Shown here: positions 43,942 through 53,430 of the stretch, one piece after another
How the letters are laid out: every line of letters starts with the position of its first letter
How positions within the stretch are numbered: the stretch's first letter is position 1
Assembly (NCBI GenBank): GCA_051004735.1
Contig: JBPCKA010000053.1
Location: 1-54,523 of the forward strand
Direction of reading: 5' to 3'
From: Euzebya sp051004735
GTDB lineage: Bacteria; Actinomycetota; Nitriliruptoria; Euzebyales; Euzebyaceae
DNA: 54,523 bases
Program-made: the position numbers and the translations under genes
The notes under the pieces: generated by a model
What the model was told of the DNA's origin: nothing
Database searches by the model: none
What the model saw: only the letters and a program-made list of their open reading frames with translations

Positions 43942-45699
43942 CTAGGACCCCGCCTGATCCCGGACCTGGTCGGCGGCTGGCTGATCGTCTGACTCGGCTT
44001 CGACTGACTCGGCTTCGTCTGACTCGGCTTCGACTGGTGCGGGTTCTTCGGGCGTGGATACCTCGGGAGTGGGCGCCTCGGGTGCGGGCACCTCGACCTG
44101 TGCCGCCGGCGGCGGGGCAGATGGACGCGGCTGCGGTGTGCTGACCTCCGCAGGCACGCTGGGCGCAGCTGAACCACCAGCGTCGATCCCGGCCACGGCG
44201 GCGTCGATGTCCACGGTTTGGTCCGGAGTTGCCACCCCGGTCTGATCACGCAGCGGGCAGCCGGTCCTGGGGCAACGCTTTTCCAGTCCGGGCCGCACCC
44301 AGGTCCATGCCTGACATGAGGGGCACCGGGTTTCGGTCCGGACCATCGGGTTGCCCTCCAGCGCCAACGGCAGGTGCACGTTGTCAAACCCAGCGCAGAC
44401 GAACGCCTCGAAGGCCTTTTCGCCCCGCATACGGTTCTCTGCAGCGATGTCGTCCAGGATCTGCTGGGCATCCAGGTCGGCACCACCATCGATCAGGGTC
44501 TTGATCAATTCGGCTGACTCCGGCCGGCCCAGATCCAGACCTTCCAGCGACGGGGTCAAGAGGGACTCGGGCAGCGCCATGTCCACACCACGGGCCTGCC
44601 ACTGCTTCCACGCTGCCAGGCCACCTGCACGGTCCTGCTCTGCGGCGGTCTGGACCCGCTCTCGAACGCGGTTGACCAACTGCTCGCCATGCCCGTGATC
44701 CCTGGACCAGGCCATGATCGCGCCAATGTCGGGGGCGTCCAAATCCACCCGGTCAATCAGGGCGCTGACTCGGTCGGGGTACTGGCTGTGTGCCATCGAC
44801 AGGGTTGCAACCGTCGCCGGAAGTCGGTCTGCGTTGGCTCCCAGAATCTCATCGATGGCGGGAGGGATGGTTGCACCGGAATCTTTCAGCGCCGCAGCCT
44901 CGGCCAACCAACGATCCGAGGGGTCGGCAGGGATGTCGAACTGCTGGTCAGGATTCTTGCGGGTCATCGCGGCCAGGACGGAAGGTCGCTGGCTGATCGC
45001 CGCGCCCATCGGGTCCAGGACCTCTTTCAGCCAACGCCAGGGAAGTCCCGAGGCCCGGTCGATATCCGAGGCAACCCGGTCAGCATCGCCCAGCAATCCC
45101 AGGTGGGTGGCGATCTTCAGCTTTGCCTTGGCCTTCTCCTGCGCCTTTTGCCGTGCGGCGAGGACTGCTTTGCACTCCTCGGGGAAGGACACGAACAGGT
45201 CCCACAGAAAAAACAGGTCCTGATATCTGCCCGACGCGGCGCTGGCCAGGAAGTGACGACACAACGCATCAGGCCCCAACAGCGCCCCGGCAGTCACCGG
45301 AGGGATGTCGGTGATGATGGCCTCGCGGTGCTTGCGGGCCATCCGGCTCAGCTTGGGGTCGGGGTCCTTGACGTAGACCAGGGCCGCCTCGCTGGTGGTG
45401 CCGATCCGCTTCATGACCGCGACGGGATCGGGTCCGCTGGGCTTCTTCTTTTCCTTCTTCTTACGCTTCTTTGCGTCTTCCTGAAGCGCAGCCGCAGTCG
45501 CGTCCGGCTCGGGAGCGGCTTCAGCCGCTACCTCGGCCGTCGGTTCTGGCTCTACCTCGGCCGTCGGTTCTGGCTCAGCTTCGGCCGGGGCAGGCGGTCC
45601 ATCAGACTGGGGAGGTTCCGGTGACGGTGAGGGTTCCGGGGGGGAACCGGTCAACTCGTCGGTGGCGGACTCGGGCGAATCGGACGGCGTTGCCGTCAT
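43942..45699 (-). CDS. Large unknown protein: helical repeat core, zinc ribbon, disordered acidic tails
   Basis: 585 residues; ATG 45699 has GGAGG 7-11 bases upstream. Layout: a Pro/Glu/Ala-rich disordered start with a doubled EPEPTAEV unit, a run of lysines (AKKRKKKEKKK, about residue 65), a long all-alpha core resembling a HEAT-like solenoid (MARKHREAIITDIPPVTAGA to LIKTLIDGGADLDAQQILDD), a four-cysteine zinc ribbon CPSC-x14-CPRTGC around residue 475, and an acidic Ser/Glu tail (VEAESDEAESVEAESDD). No catalytic motif. The design, two charged tails around a scaffold, suggests a nucleic-acid or protein-binding hub, but I do not recognise the family. Confidence 0.8.
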   Translation of the reverse strand: MTATPSDSPESATDELTGSPPEPSPSPEPPQSDGPPAPAEAEPEPTAEVEPEPTAEVAAEAAPEPDATAAALQEDAKKRKKKEKKKPSGPDPVAVMKRIGTTSEAALVYVKDPDPKLSRMARKHREAIITDIPPVTAGALLGPDALCRHFLASAASGRYQDLFFLWDLFVSFPEECKAVLAARQKAQEKAKAKLKIATHLGLLGDADRVASDIDRASGLPWRWLKEVLDPMGAAISQRPSVLAAMTRKNPDQQFDIPADPSDRWLAEAAALKDSGATIPPAIDEILGANADRLPATVATLSMAHSQYPDRVSALIDRVDLDAPDIGAIMAWSRDHGHGEQLVNRVRERVQTAAEQDRAGGLAAWKQWQARGVDMALPESLLTPSLEGLDLGRPESAELIKTLIDGGADLDAQQILDDIAAENRMRGEKAFEAFVCAGFDNVHLPLALEGNPMVRTETRCPSCQAWTWVRPGLEKRCPRTGCPLRDQTGVATPDQTVDIDAAVAGIDAGGSAAPSVPAEVSTPQPRPSAPPPAAQVEVPAPEAPTPEVSTPEEPAPVEAESDEAESVEAESDDQPAADQVRDQAGS

Positions 45700-45898
45700 G
45701 GCGAACCTCCTGCCTTTCGCGAGCGCAGGGCTCGCAGCCTGGACCATGGGGTCTCGCGGTAGGATTCAACGTCGGGCGGTGTGCCCCCTGTGACGTCAAC
45801 TCGTGGCGAGGGTCGAAATGAACTGTTGGGATCGTGGGCGCAGGATACTCGACGGTACCCAGCATGGCTGTCGAGTAGACGGCGTCGGGAACCGGCGG

Positions 45899-46399
45899 CT
45901 ACTGGGCGGCGTCGGGGTTGTCGGGAATGATCAGTTCCTGACCGACCTGCAACGGTGAGGACCCGGACAGGTTGTTGGCATTGGCGATGATGCCGAAGGC
46001 CGTTGGGTCGTTGTAGACCTGTTGGGCGATCGTTGAGAGCGTGTCGCCTGCCTGCACCTCATAAATCCGGTTCCCCTGGCCATCGGTCGTGGCAGGGCTG
46101 GTTGCGCCCGGGGCCGGCGTACCGGACGGGGTCACGCCGGGGGAGCCAGCCTGTGGGTTCACCAGGTCCTGATTCTCCTGCTGCAACCGTGCAATCAGCG
46201 GACGTGCGGTGGCCAGTTCAGCCTGGGCGCTGGCATTTGAGGTGAACAGCGCGTCGAAGTCGGCCTGCTCGACATCACCGCCACCCTTGGTACACCTCCC
46301 CAGCCCAAAGATCAGCAGCGCAGCAATTGCAAAAACGCCGACCCGAGCCCAGAGAACGCGTCCTCCGAACTCGTCGGTACCTTCATAGTCGAAGTCCAT
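45899..46399 (-). CDS. LysM-domain membrane-anchored protein
   Basis: 166 residues. One membrane segment (VGVFAIAALLIFGLG) near the N-terminus, a short coiled coil (AQAELATARPLIARLQQENQ), a Ser/Pro/Gly linker and a single C-terminal LysM domain (YEVQAGDTLSTIAQQVYNDP to LQVGQELIIPDNP). LysM binds peptidoglycan, so the protein should span membrane to wall. ATG 46399 (AGGTG upstream) is preferred over GTG 46405. It diverges from the Cys-rich gene at 46431. Confidence 0.85.
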   Translation of the reverse strand: MDFDYEGTDEFGGRVLWARVGVFAIAALLIFGLGRCTKGGGDVEQADFDALFTSNASAQAELATARPLIARLQQENQDLVNPQAGSPGVTPSGTPAPGATSPATTDGQGNRIYEVQAGDTLSTIAQQVYNDPTAFGIIANANNLSGSSPLQVGQELIIPDNPDAAQ

Positions 46400-46430
46400 G
46401 GACACCTAGTATCCACGGATTGGACCGCAT

Positions 46431-47240
46431 GTGGAGGATGCGGCGCACGAACTGTTCACCATGGGGCCCGTTGGGGATCGCCGTTGGTCGCGCAAACAAC
46501 TACGCTGCGCCACCATGTTGGACCGCGAATGGGTCAGCCTGACTGACCCCGACGAACCTCACGAGCGGTACGTGTTCGACGTCTCCTTTCTGACCTCGTC
46601 CTACTCCTGTATCTACGGTCAGGGGTGTCCGGGAACCGAAGGGGTGGATGGCGATGACCGGGGGTGCTGTCGGTTCGGCGCACACTTCGTTGATGATGAG
46701 GATCGTGATCGGACGGTGCAGATGGTCCAGGTCCTGGGCCCCGAGTATCTCCAGAACCACGCGTATGTGGTCCGCCATGGCGTTGTCGCGACCGAACCGG
46801 ATGGTGCCCAGCGGACCAGGATGACAAAGGGTGCCTGCGTGTTCCTGAACCGCACCGGCTGGCATCGCGGGGCAGGATGTGCGCTGCACCAGTACGCCGT
46901 GGACCGAGGCGAACATTTCATCGACTACAAGCCGGAGGTGTGCTGGCTGGTGCCACTGCGTCGCGAGATCGTGACCGACACCGCCGACGACGGAGAGGAA
47001 CGTGTGACGACCACCATCACCAGCTATGACCGTGGCGCCTGGGGTGTTGGTGGCGCCGACTTCGACTGGTGGTGTACCACCGACGATGACCGTGCCTATC
47101 AGGGCGCCAAGCCGGTGTATCAATCGATGAAACGGGAACTGATCCAGACGTCCTCGGCGGCGGTGTACGCCGAGTTGGTGAGGTACCTGGAAGCTCCCCG
47201 GCGTCGTCGCCGCGCTCTGCCGTTGATGCCACCTCGCTGA
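46431..47240 (+). CDS. Conserved Cys-rich protein, possible metal-cluster binder
   Basis: 269 residues. Cysteines cluster as SCIYGQGCPG, DDRGCCRFGAHF, TKGACVFLNR, GAGCALHQYAVDRG and KPEVCWLVPLRRE; the order and the CALHxYA motif recall YkgJ/DUF3109-type Fe-S or zinc proteins. The KQLRCATMLDREWVSLTDPD start is shared, from memory, by uncharacterised actinobacterial proteins. Start uncertain: GTG 46431, or ATG 46515 just before LDREWV. It ends 34 bases from mobA's stop. Confidence 0.75.
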   Translation: MEDAAHELFTMGPVGDRRWSRKQLRCATMLDREWVSLTDPDEPHERYVFDVSFLTSSYSCIYGQGCPGTEGVDGDDRGCCRFGAHFVDDEDRDRTVQMVQVLGPEYLQNHAYVVRHGVVATEPDGAQRTRMTKGACVFLNRTGWHRGAGCALHQYAVDRGEHFIDYKPEVCWLVPLRREIVTDTADDGEERVTTTITSYDRGAWGVGGADFDWWCTTDDDRAYQGAKPVYQSMKRELIQTSSAAVYAELVRYLEAPRRRRRALPLMPPR

Positions 47241-47273
47241 TCTCCTTCCGCTTGGAGTCCCCGGCGTGGTGGT

Positions 47274-47852
47274 TCAGCCGAAGTATCGGTGCAGGTCGGC
47301 TGGTTCGTTCACGTTGACCGCCCAACGGTCGTCACGCGTCAGTTCTCGCGTCTGCTCCTGTGTCAGAAAGGTGGCACCAAGAGACTGTGCCGCCGCAATG
47401 ACCGAGTGATGACCCTCAGCCAGGAGCGCATCCAATCCGATGGCCGCCGACGCTGACCACACGGCGTGCAATGGCTGTGCACGGCCACAGGCACTGGGGA
47501 TGACCGCGGCCTCACCTGTCCAAAGGAGTGCAAGTTGCTGCAACAGCGACGGGCTGGCCTCAGGTAGATCGACCGCGATCACGAACGCCAACTCATGGTT
47601 CACCCGTGTCAGACCTGCGGTCAGACCGGCCAGAGGGCCGACGCCGACTGCGTCTCTCACCTGGTTGACCTCCAGGCCTGGAATGGTCCGATGACCGGAT
47701 GCGACGATCACATCGTCGCAGACCTGCTGCAGTCGGCTGACGGCACGATCCACCAGGCGTTCGCCCCGCAGTCGGATCAAGGCCTTGTCGCGCCCCATCC
47801 GCCGGGATGCGCCGCCGGCCAGAACGATCCCGGACGCCTGCATCAAGGGCAC
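47274..47852 (-). CDS. mobA: Molybdenum cofactor guanylyltransferase
   Basis: 192 residues. Nucleotide-binding signature GIVLAGGASRRMGRDKALI, then DAVGVGPLAGLTAGL and the metal-binding AFVIAVDLPEASPSLL (in the D-x-P position of the family). MobA adds GMP to molybdopterin to make the guanine dinucleotide cofactor. GTG 47852 or ATG 47843 may be the start. No other molybdenum genes are in view, and small related nucleotidyltransferases (MocA-like) are an alternative. Confidence 0.85.
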   Translation of the reverse strand: MPLMQASGIVLAGGASRRMGRDKALIRLRGERLVDRAVSRLQQVCDDVIVASGHRTIPGLEVNQVRDAVGVGPLAGLTAGLTRVNHELAFVIAVDLPEASPSLLQQLALLWTGEAAVIPSACGRAQPLHAVWSASAAIGLDALLAEGHHSVIAAAQSLGATFLTQEQTRELTRDDRWAVNVNEPADLHRYFG

Positions 47853-47877
47853 CTGAACCCACTCACCAAGGGCCCGG

Positions 47878-48702
47878 TTACAGGGTGTCCTTCAGCCATC
47901 CCACCAGGTCGGCAAGGACCTGTTCCTGCTCCGACTCGTTGAAGATCTCGTGATACATCCCCTCATAGGTCTTCAGTTCGACCTGTGATCCCATCGCGGC
48001 CGCAGCCTCACGTGAAGCGCTGACGGCGGCCAGTTGGTCATCAACGCCATGCAGGATCAACGTCTGCTCGGTGATCTGTCCCATACGGGGCAGAAGCTCA
48101 TGTTCCAGCGCGAGCAGCGCCGCTCCCGTCCCCGCCGGAATCGCTCCGTGGAACACCAGTGGATCGTCCTCATAGGCCTTGACCACCGCGGGGTCGCGGC
48201 TGACCAGATCGGCGTCCAACTTCTGCGTCGGAGCAGATGGAAAGAACCGTCCGATGATCGGAGCCAGCTTCTTCAGCAGCTCGGGGATGGGGGCGGCATT
48301 GCGAAGATACGGCGCGCTGAGGACCACGGCGCTCACCGGGGCGTGGTCGCCTACCAGGTGGTCTATGACGACCGCGCCTCCCATGGAGTGTCCCAGCAGC
48401 ACCTGAGGCAGGTCGTGGTGTTTGGCGACCTCGTCGCGAAACATCGCCAAGTCCGCGCCGAGTTGGCTGATGTCGGTCAGCAGCGCCCGCTTTCCCCCTG
48501 ATCGACCATGCCCGCGGTGGTCAAGTGCAGCCACGGCGTAGGAGGCGCTGTTGAGTGCCTGTGCCACGTGTGCGTAGCGACCGGAATGCTCGCCGAAGCC
48601 GTGGGACAAGACCACGACCGCGGTGGGATGGGGTGGGATCCAGGTCTGCGTGAAGATGGTGGTGCCGCCGGCGGCAAGGAACTGATCGGTGGTGTGTGCC
48701 AT
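47878..48702 (-). CDS. Monoacylglycerol lipase-like alpha/beta-hydrolase
   Basis: 274 residues, the serine aminopeptidase S33 / monoglyceride lipase type. Motifs: VVLSHGFGEHSGRYAHVAQA, DHRGHGRSGGKR, nucleophile Ser106 in LGHSMGGAV, Asp in LHGVDDQLAAV and His in YEGMYHEIFNE. No signal peptide. It would hydrolyse mono- or short-chain acylglycerols. 25 bases upstream of mobA on the same strand, so possibly co-transcribed. Confidence 0.9.
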   Translation of the reverse strand: MAHTTDQFLAAGGTTIFTQTWIPPHPTAVVVLSHGFGEHSGRYAHVAQALNSASYAVAALDHRGHGRSGGKRALLTDISQLGADLAMFRDEVAKHHDLPQVLLGHSMGGAVVIDHLVGDHAPVSAVVLSAPYLRNAAPIPELLKKLAPIIGRFFPSAPTQKLDADLVSRDPAVVKAYEDDPLVFHGAIPAGTGAALLALEHELLPRMGQITEQTLILHGVDDQLAAVSASREAAAAMGSQVELKTYEGMYHEIFNESEQEQVLADLVGWLKDTL

Positions 48703-48813
48703 GGGCTATGCAGCCTAGAACGTCCCTCAGCCGTCGTCATCGGGTGGTGGCTGTCCCTCAGCCTGCACGCGCCCACCGATGCGCCAGTACTGGCCCTTGG
48801 CAACAGGGTTGCC

Positions 48814-49662
48814 CTATCGCTCGACGGGAACGTCGACCAGTGAGCCGTACTCGGTCCATGACCCGTCGTAGTTGCGGACCCGGTCATATCCGAGAATCTC
48901 ATGCAGGACGAACCAGGAATGTGCCGATCTCTCGCCGATGCGGCAGTACGCCACGACCTCCTGCGTGTCGGACAAGCCCTTGGATTCATAGATGGAACGC
49001 AACTCCTCCGCGGGCAGGAATTCTCCGGTGTCCGGATTGACCGCCGTGGCCCAGGGGATGTTGGTTGCGCCAGGGATGTGACCGGGAACCATCGCGGCTT
49101 CCATCGGCAGGTGAGGGGGAGCGGTGGTCTCACCGGTGAACTCCGCTGGCGAGCGGACGTCCACCAGCGACGTCCCCTCTGGGGCACCGACGAACTCGGC
49201 CAGAACCTGTTCGCGCCGCGCGCGGATGTCGTTGTCGGGTTCGGCCGTCGTATAGCCCGATGTCGGCGTGACCTGCGAGGCATCGGCGGTCAACTCACGC
49301 CCCTCCAGCTCCCACTTCTTGCGCCCCCCGTCCATGAGGGCGACCCGATCATGGCCATACACCTTGAAATACCAATAGGCATAGGCGGCAAACCAGTTGT
49401 TGTTGCCGCCGTACACGATCACCTGGGTGTCATTTGTGATGCCGCGCTGATCCATCAGTTGTGCGAAGCCCTCGGCATTGAGGAACGTCCGACGCAGCGG
49501 ATCCTGAAGGTCCGCCTTCCAGTCAAGGCCGACGGAACCAGGGATGTGGGAGCGGCTGTAGGCCTCGATGTCCTCATCGACATCGATGACGACGACATGG
49601 TCATCGGTGAGATGCTCTGCCACCCAGTCGGTGCTCACCAGGGCGTCGGGGTTTGTGGGCAT
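48814..49662 (-). CDS. Thiosulfate/3-mercaptopyruvate sulfurtransferase (two rhodanese domains)
   Basis: 282 residues with two rhodanese domains. The first (VVIDVDEDIEAYSRSHIPGS, FAAYAYWYFKVYGHDRVALM) is inactive; the second holds DVRSPAEFTGETT, GHIPGATNIPWATAVNP and the active-site Cys240 in YCRIGERSAHSW. CRIGERS is the actinobacterial CysA/SseA-type loop. It passes sulfur from thiosulfate to cyanide or an in-vivo acceptor. It diverges from the DUF885 gene. Confidence 0.93.
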   Translation of the reverse strand: MPTNPDALVSTDWVAEHLTDDHVVVIDVDEDIEAYSRSHIPGSVGLDWKADLQDPLRRTFLNAEGFAQLMDQRGITNDTQVIVYGGNNNWFAAYAYWYFKVYGHDRVALMDGGRKKWELEGRELTADASQVTPTSGYTTAEPDNDIRARREQVLAEFVGAPEGTSLVDVRSPAEFTGETTAPPHLPMEAAMVPGHIPGATNIPWATAVNPDTGEFLPAEELRSIYESKGLSDTQEVVAYCRIGERSAHSWFVLHEILGYDRVRNYDGSWTEYGSLVDVPVER

Positions 49663-49772
49663 GATCCGTCTGTCCTTCGCTCAGCGTCTGTTGCCGGGCA
49701 GCCTAATGACCCTCAAGACCTGCCACCAGGGGGAAACGTGGGAACGATTGGGCAATCGCTATCGTGAGGCCC

Positions 49773-51467
49773 ATGACGCAACCCGCCGTTGATCCATCCA
49801 ATTCCATGCGTCTTGCCACAGTGGCTGAGGAGTTTCACCGCTACCAGATGGCTGCTGACCCGCTGTCGGCGACATATCACGGGTTGGACGTGCATCGAGA
49901 TCGGTTGCCCGATCTGTCACCTGAGGGCGAGGAGGCAACTGCCGCGACAGCCCGCAGACTGCGTGACCAGGTTGGGGCCATTGGCGATGAGGGGTTGTCG
50001 GCCACCGAGCAGACCAGCCGGGCCATGTTGATGGAGTTGCTGGGACATGACATCGCCAGGCTTGAGCATGGCTGGCTCGAAATGAGCGTCGATGCCTTCG
50101 ACTACGGTCCCCAGACGGCGCTGTTGTTCTACCTCTCTCGCATCGAGGTGTCCGATGCGGCCTCCGCGGAGGACTTCCTCACCCGCCTGGCAGGAATCGG
50201 TGCCTACCTGGGCACGGCCCTGTCGCGTCATCGCCAGGGAGTGGCGGGCGGCCGTACTCCGGTCCAGCGAGGGGTTGCCGCCGCAATCACACAATGCCGT
50301 TCAACGGCTGAGCAGACTGCGGCGGACGCGTTGCTGCTGACGCCGCTGCGCAACTATTCCGGTGATGATGACGCCTGGGACGAACGTGTGAAGCGGTTGT
50401 GGACCACCGAGGTGGCGCCGGCATTCACTGCCTACGCCGACGGCCTGGCGGCTGACATCCAACCCCATGCGCGGCCCGATGACCGGGCTGGATTGTGCTG
50501 GTTGTCAGATGGCGAGGCCATGTACTTCGCCTCACTTCGGTCCTTCACCACCCTGCCCGATCCCGATCCTGATGCTATTCACCAGATCGGTCTGGATCTG
50601 GTCATCCAACTGCAGCAGGAGTATGCCGAGATCGGCCAGCGGTTCCTGGGGGTGACCTCGTTGGCCGAGATCACTCATCGTCTGCACACCGATCCCTCGT
50701 TGAACTACTCAGGTCCTGGTCAGATTGTGGCCCATGCCCAGCAGTTGTGCGACATGGCGGCGGCCCGCGTCGGTGAGGTGATCGGGCGGCTGCCCTCCAT
50801 TCCCTGCGTGGTCAAGCCGATCCCCGAGATCGAAGCCAGGGGGGCGGCGGCAGCCTTCTATCAGGTGCCGGCGGCGGGCAGGCCCTATGGCACCTACTGG
50901 GTCAACACCATCGATCCTGTTCTGCCCCGGGCGGAGGCCGAGGCCACGGCATTCCATGAAGCCGCTCCGGGCCATCACACACAACTGGCCCTGCAACTGG
51001 AATTGGATCTGCCTACGTTCCGCCGGTTTGGCAGCCTGCTCAGCGGCTACGCCGAAGGCTGGGGCCTATACACCGAACGACTTGCTGCGGAGATCGGGAT
51101 GTACTCCGGTGACCTGGGACTACTGGGGATGCTGGCCACCGACTCGATGCGCGCGTGCCGACTGGTGGTGGACACGGGCGTGCATCACAAGGGCTGGTCC
51201 AGGCAGCAGGCGATCGATTACCTGCGCGCCAATTCGCCGCTGCCCGACGACTCGGTTCGCGCCGAGGTCGACCGCTACATCGTGTATCCGGGGCAGGCCT
51301 GCTCCTACATGCTGGGGCGCATCGAGATCCAACGACTGCGGGCGCAGGCGCAACGCCGCCTGGGGCGCTCGTTCGACCTGCGTGGGTTCCACGATGTGGT
51401 GCTGGGTCAAGGCAGTGTTCCCCTGACCGTGCTGGCTGCCAACGTCCAGCGGTGGCAGCCGGTGTGA
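49773..51467 (+). CDS. DUF885 metallo-hydrolase-like protein
   Basis: 564 residues. The family zinc-binding-like motif HEAAPGHH (395-402) is present, preceded by GTYWVNTIDPVLPRAEAEAT and followed by SGYAEGWGLYTERLAAEIGM and HHKGWSRQQAIDYLRANSPL, YPGQACSYMLGRIEI. DUF885 proteins are gluzincin-like predicted carboxypeptidases or hydrolases with little known biochemistry. ATG 49773 is preferred to GTG 49764. No signal peptide seen, so cytoplasmic. Confidence 0.9.
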   Translation: MTQPAVDPSNSMRLATVAEEFHRYQMAADPLSATYHGLDVHRDRLPDLSPEGEEATAATARRLRDQVGAIGDEGLSATEQTSRAMLMELLGHDIARLEHGWLEMSVDAFDYGPQTALLFYLSRIEVSDAASAEDFLTRLAGIGAYLGTALSRHRQGVAGGRTPVQRGVAAAITQCRSTAEQTAADALLLTPLRNYSGDDDAWDERVKRLWTTEVAPAFTAYADGLAADIQPHARPDDRAGLCWLSDGEAMYFASLRSFTTLPDPDPDAIHQIGLDLVIQLQQEYAEIGQRFLGVTSLAEITHRLHTDPSLNYSGPGQIVAHAQQLCDMAAARVGEVIGRLPSIPCVVKPIPEIEARGAAAAFYQVPAAGRPYGTYWVNTIDPVLPRAEAEATAFHEAAPGHHTQLALQLELDLPTFRRFGSLLSGYAEGWGLYTERLAAEIGMYSGDLGLLGMLATDSMRACRLVVDTGVHHKGWSRQQAIDYLRANSPLPDDSVRAEVDRYIVYPGQACSYMLGRIEIQRLRAQAQRRLGRSFDLRGFHDVVLGQGSVPLTVLAANVQRWQPV

Positions 51468-51496
51468 GGGGCGGTGCTGTGGCTGGCGACTACCGT

Positions 51497-52612
51497 TCAG
51501 ATCACTGCGGTTTCGGTCTCCAAAGTGTCCCCGCTGAAGCGCTCGATCCGGAATGGAGCGATGTCGATCGTGTGGGCTGTTCCATCAAGGATTTCTTCGG
51601 CGATCAGCCGCCCGCAGGCCGGGGCATGCATCACTCCGTGGCCGCTGAACCCCGTCGCGTTGACCCAGTTGGGAGCTGCAGGGTCACGTCCGAGAACCGG
51701 CGAGAAGTCCGGCGTCACCTCGTAGTAGCCCCACCAGCAGGCCTTGTCGTCCAGTTGCTCCTGCTCAAACCAGGGATAGCGAGCGAACGCCGCCTCCATG
51801 ATCGGCTCCAGGTGATCCCAGTCCACGCCGGTCAGAAACCCCTTGGGTCCGTCGTGGTCATGGTGGCCGATCAGCAACCGCTGACCCTCGGACCTGAAAT
51901 ACACCCCTGAGGGCACATCGATGGTCAGTGGCAGGAGTCGCTCGCGCTGTCGTGGGGCGGTCACGAAGACGTCGTTTCGGAAGGGTTGGACGGGCACGGT
52001 CAGGCCGGCCAGTTCCGCGATGCCGCCCGACCAGGCTCCGGCAGCATTGATCACCACGTCACTCTCAACGGTCGCCTTGTTGGTGTGCAGGACCCAGCCG
52101 TCGCCGTCGGCCTCGATCCCGGTGACGGTCTCCAGGCGGTGAAACAGCGTTCCTTCCTCCCGGGCCTTGCGCATCAATAGCTGGGTTGACTGATCGGGGT
52201 CGACAAAGCCGTCATCCGGTCCGAACGTCGCCCCGGCGATGCCGTCGGGGACGAAGTCGACGATGGTGCGGGCCTCCTCGACGGACAACACCTGAACCGT
52301 TGCGCCCTGATCTCGTTGCATTGCCACCTGCTGTAGGCGTTCCTCCCACCTGTCCTCAGGGATTAGGAACAGGTATCCGGCCGGGGTGTAGCCCGACTCG
52401 TGTGAGCGGTACCAGTCAAGCGACAGCAATGACAGGCCGACGTTGTGCACCGTCGAGAACTGGGTGCGAAAGCCTGCGGCGCTGCGGCCGGTCGACCCCA
52501 TTGCGACGCCCTCTTCACGTTCGACGACAGTGACCTCAGCCCCTCGGCTGGCCAGGTGGTAGGCACACGATGCACCGATGATCCCTGCACCGATGATTGC
52601 CACACGGGTCAT
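51497..52612 (-). CDS. FAD-dependent oxidoreductase (DAO / sarcosine-oxidase type)
   Basis: 371 residues. N-terminal FAD fingerprint VAIIGAGIIGASCAYHLASR, then GSTGRSAAGFRTQFSTVHNV, a second dinucleotide helix SDVVINAAGAWSGGIAELAG and the C-terminal GFSGHGVMHAPACGRLIAEE. This is the DAO family, which oxidises amines or amino acids (sarcosine, glycine, D-amino acids). Starts 6 bases after the enoyl-CoA hydratase stop, so the two share a transcript. Substrate not assignable. Confidence 0.9.
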   Translation of the reverse strand: MTRVAIIGAGIIGASCAYHLASRGAEVTVVEREEGVAMGSTGRSAAGFRTQFSTVHNVGLSLLSLDWYRSHESGYTPAGYLFLIPEDRWEERLQQVAMQRDQGATVQVLSVEEARTIVDFVPDGIAGATFGPDDGFVDPDQSTQLLMRKAREEGTLFHRLETVTGIEADGDGWVLHTNKATVESDVVINAAGAWSGGIAELAGLTVPVQPFRNDVFVTAPRQRERLLPLTIDVPSGVYFRSEGQRLLIGHHDHDGPKGFLTGVDWDHLEPIMEAAFARYPWFEQEQLDDKACWWGYYEVTPDFSPVLGRDPAAPNWVNATGFSGHGVMHAPACGRLIAEEILDGTAHTIDIAPFRIERFSGDTLETETAVI

Positions 52613-52618
52613 GGCTGC

Positions 52619-53404
52619 TCAACGCCCGTGAAAGGTCGGTCGCTGCTTGGCCACGAAAGCGGCGATGCCTGCCTGGGCATCCTCCGTGGCCGCGATGTCG
52701 GCGATCGACTGGGACTCATCGGCCATCTGTGCCTCCAGCGACTGCTGGAAGCTGGAGCGGAGCAGACGCTTGGTCCCCGCGAATGCCCGGGTCGGTCCTG
52801 ACGCCAGTCGGGTCGCCAACTGCATCGCCTGCTCGGCCAGTTCGTCGTCGGGAACGACGCGGGTGATCAACCCCCACTCCAGAGCCTCCTGGGCGGACAG
52901 CTTTCGATTGGTCAGGATCAACTCCTGGGCTCTGCGCAGGCCCACCAGTCGAGGCAGATACCAACTGGAGGACAGGTCGGGGGTGAGCCCCGCGGCCGTG
53001 TAGGCCATGGTGAACGAAGCCGACTCCGCCGCAAGGACGATGTCACCGCCCATGACGAAGCTCATACCCCCGCCCGCGGCGACCCCGTTCACGGCGATGA
53101 CCACCGGGGCAGGTCCGCGACTCAGCCGTTCCGCGGCGGCGTGAGCCAACGCGGTCAGGGTCCGTAGGGCCGCCGGCATGTCATCGACACCGGCGAAGTA
53201 CTTCAGGTCACCGCCGACGTGGAAGGAGTTGCCCTCCGCATCAATCAGGATCGCCCGCACATCGGGGTCGTGGGCGATCGCGGCTGTCACGGCCTCAAGA
53301 TCTTGTCCCTGGGTCAGGTCCAAGGAGTTGTGTTTCTCGGGTCTGGTGAAGGTGATATGAGCCAGGCCATCGGTCAACTCATACCGCAGGGAGTCGGTGT
53401 CCAT
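52619..53404 (-). CDS. Enoyl-CoA hydratase/isomerase family protein
   Basis: 261 residues, crotonase fold: ITFTRPEKHNSLDLTQ, oxyanion part FHVGGDLKYFAG, VIAVNGVAAGGGMSFVMGGD and the trimer/C-terminal IAAFVAKQRPTF. One of the usual two catalytic glutamates appears replaced (TPDLSSSWYLPRL in place of the family's second Glu site), so dehydration or isomerisation should not be assumed. ATG 53404 chosen over 53413. Co-directional with the FAD enzyme. Confidence 0.87.
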   Translation of the reverse strand: MDTDSLRYELTDGLAHITFTRPEKHNSLDLTQGQDLEAVTAAIAHDPDVRAILIDAEGNSFHVGGDLKYFAGVDDMPAALRTLTALAHAAAERLSRGPAPVVIAVNGVAAGGGMSFVMGGDIVLAAESASFTMAYTAAGLTPDLSSSWYLPRLVGLRRAQELILTNRKLSAQEALEWGLITRVVPDDELAEQAMQLATRLASGPTRAFAGTKRLLRSSFQQSLEAQMADESQSIADIAATEDAQAGIAAFVAKQRPTFHGR

Positions 53405-53430
53405 GCCGCGCAAACTAGCGCACGGCCTTG

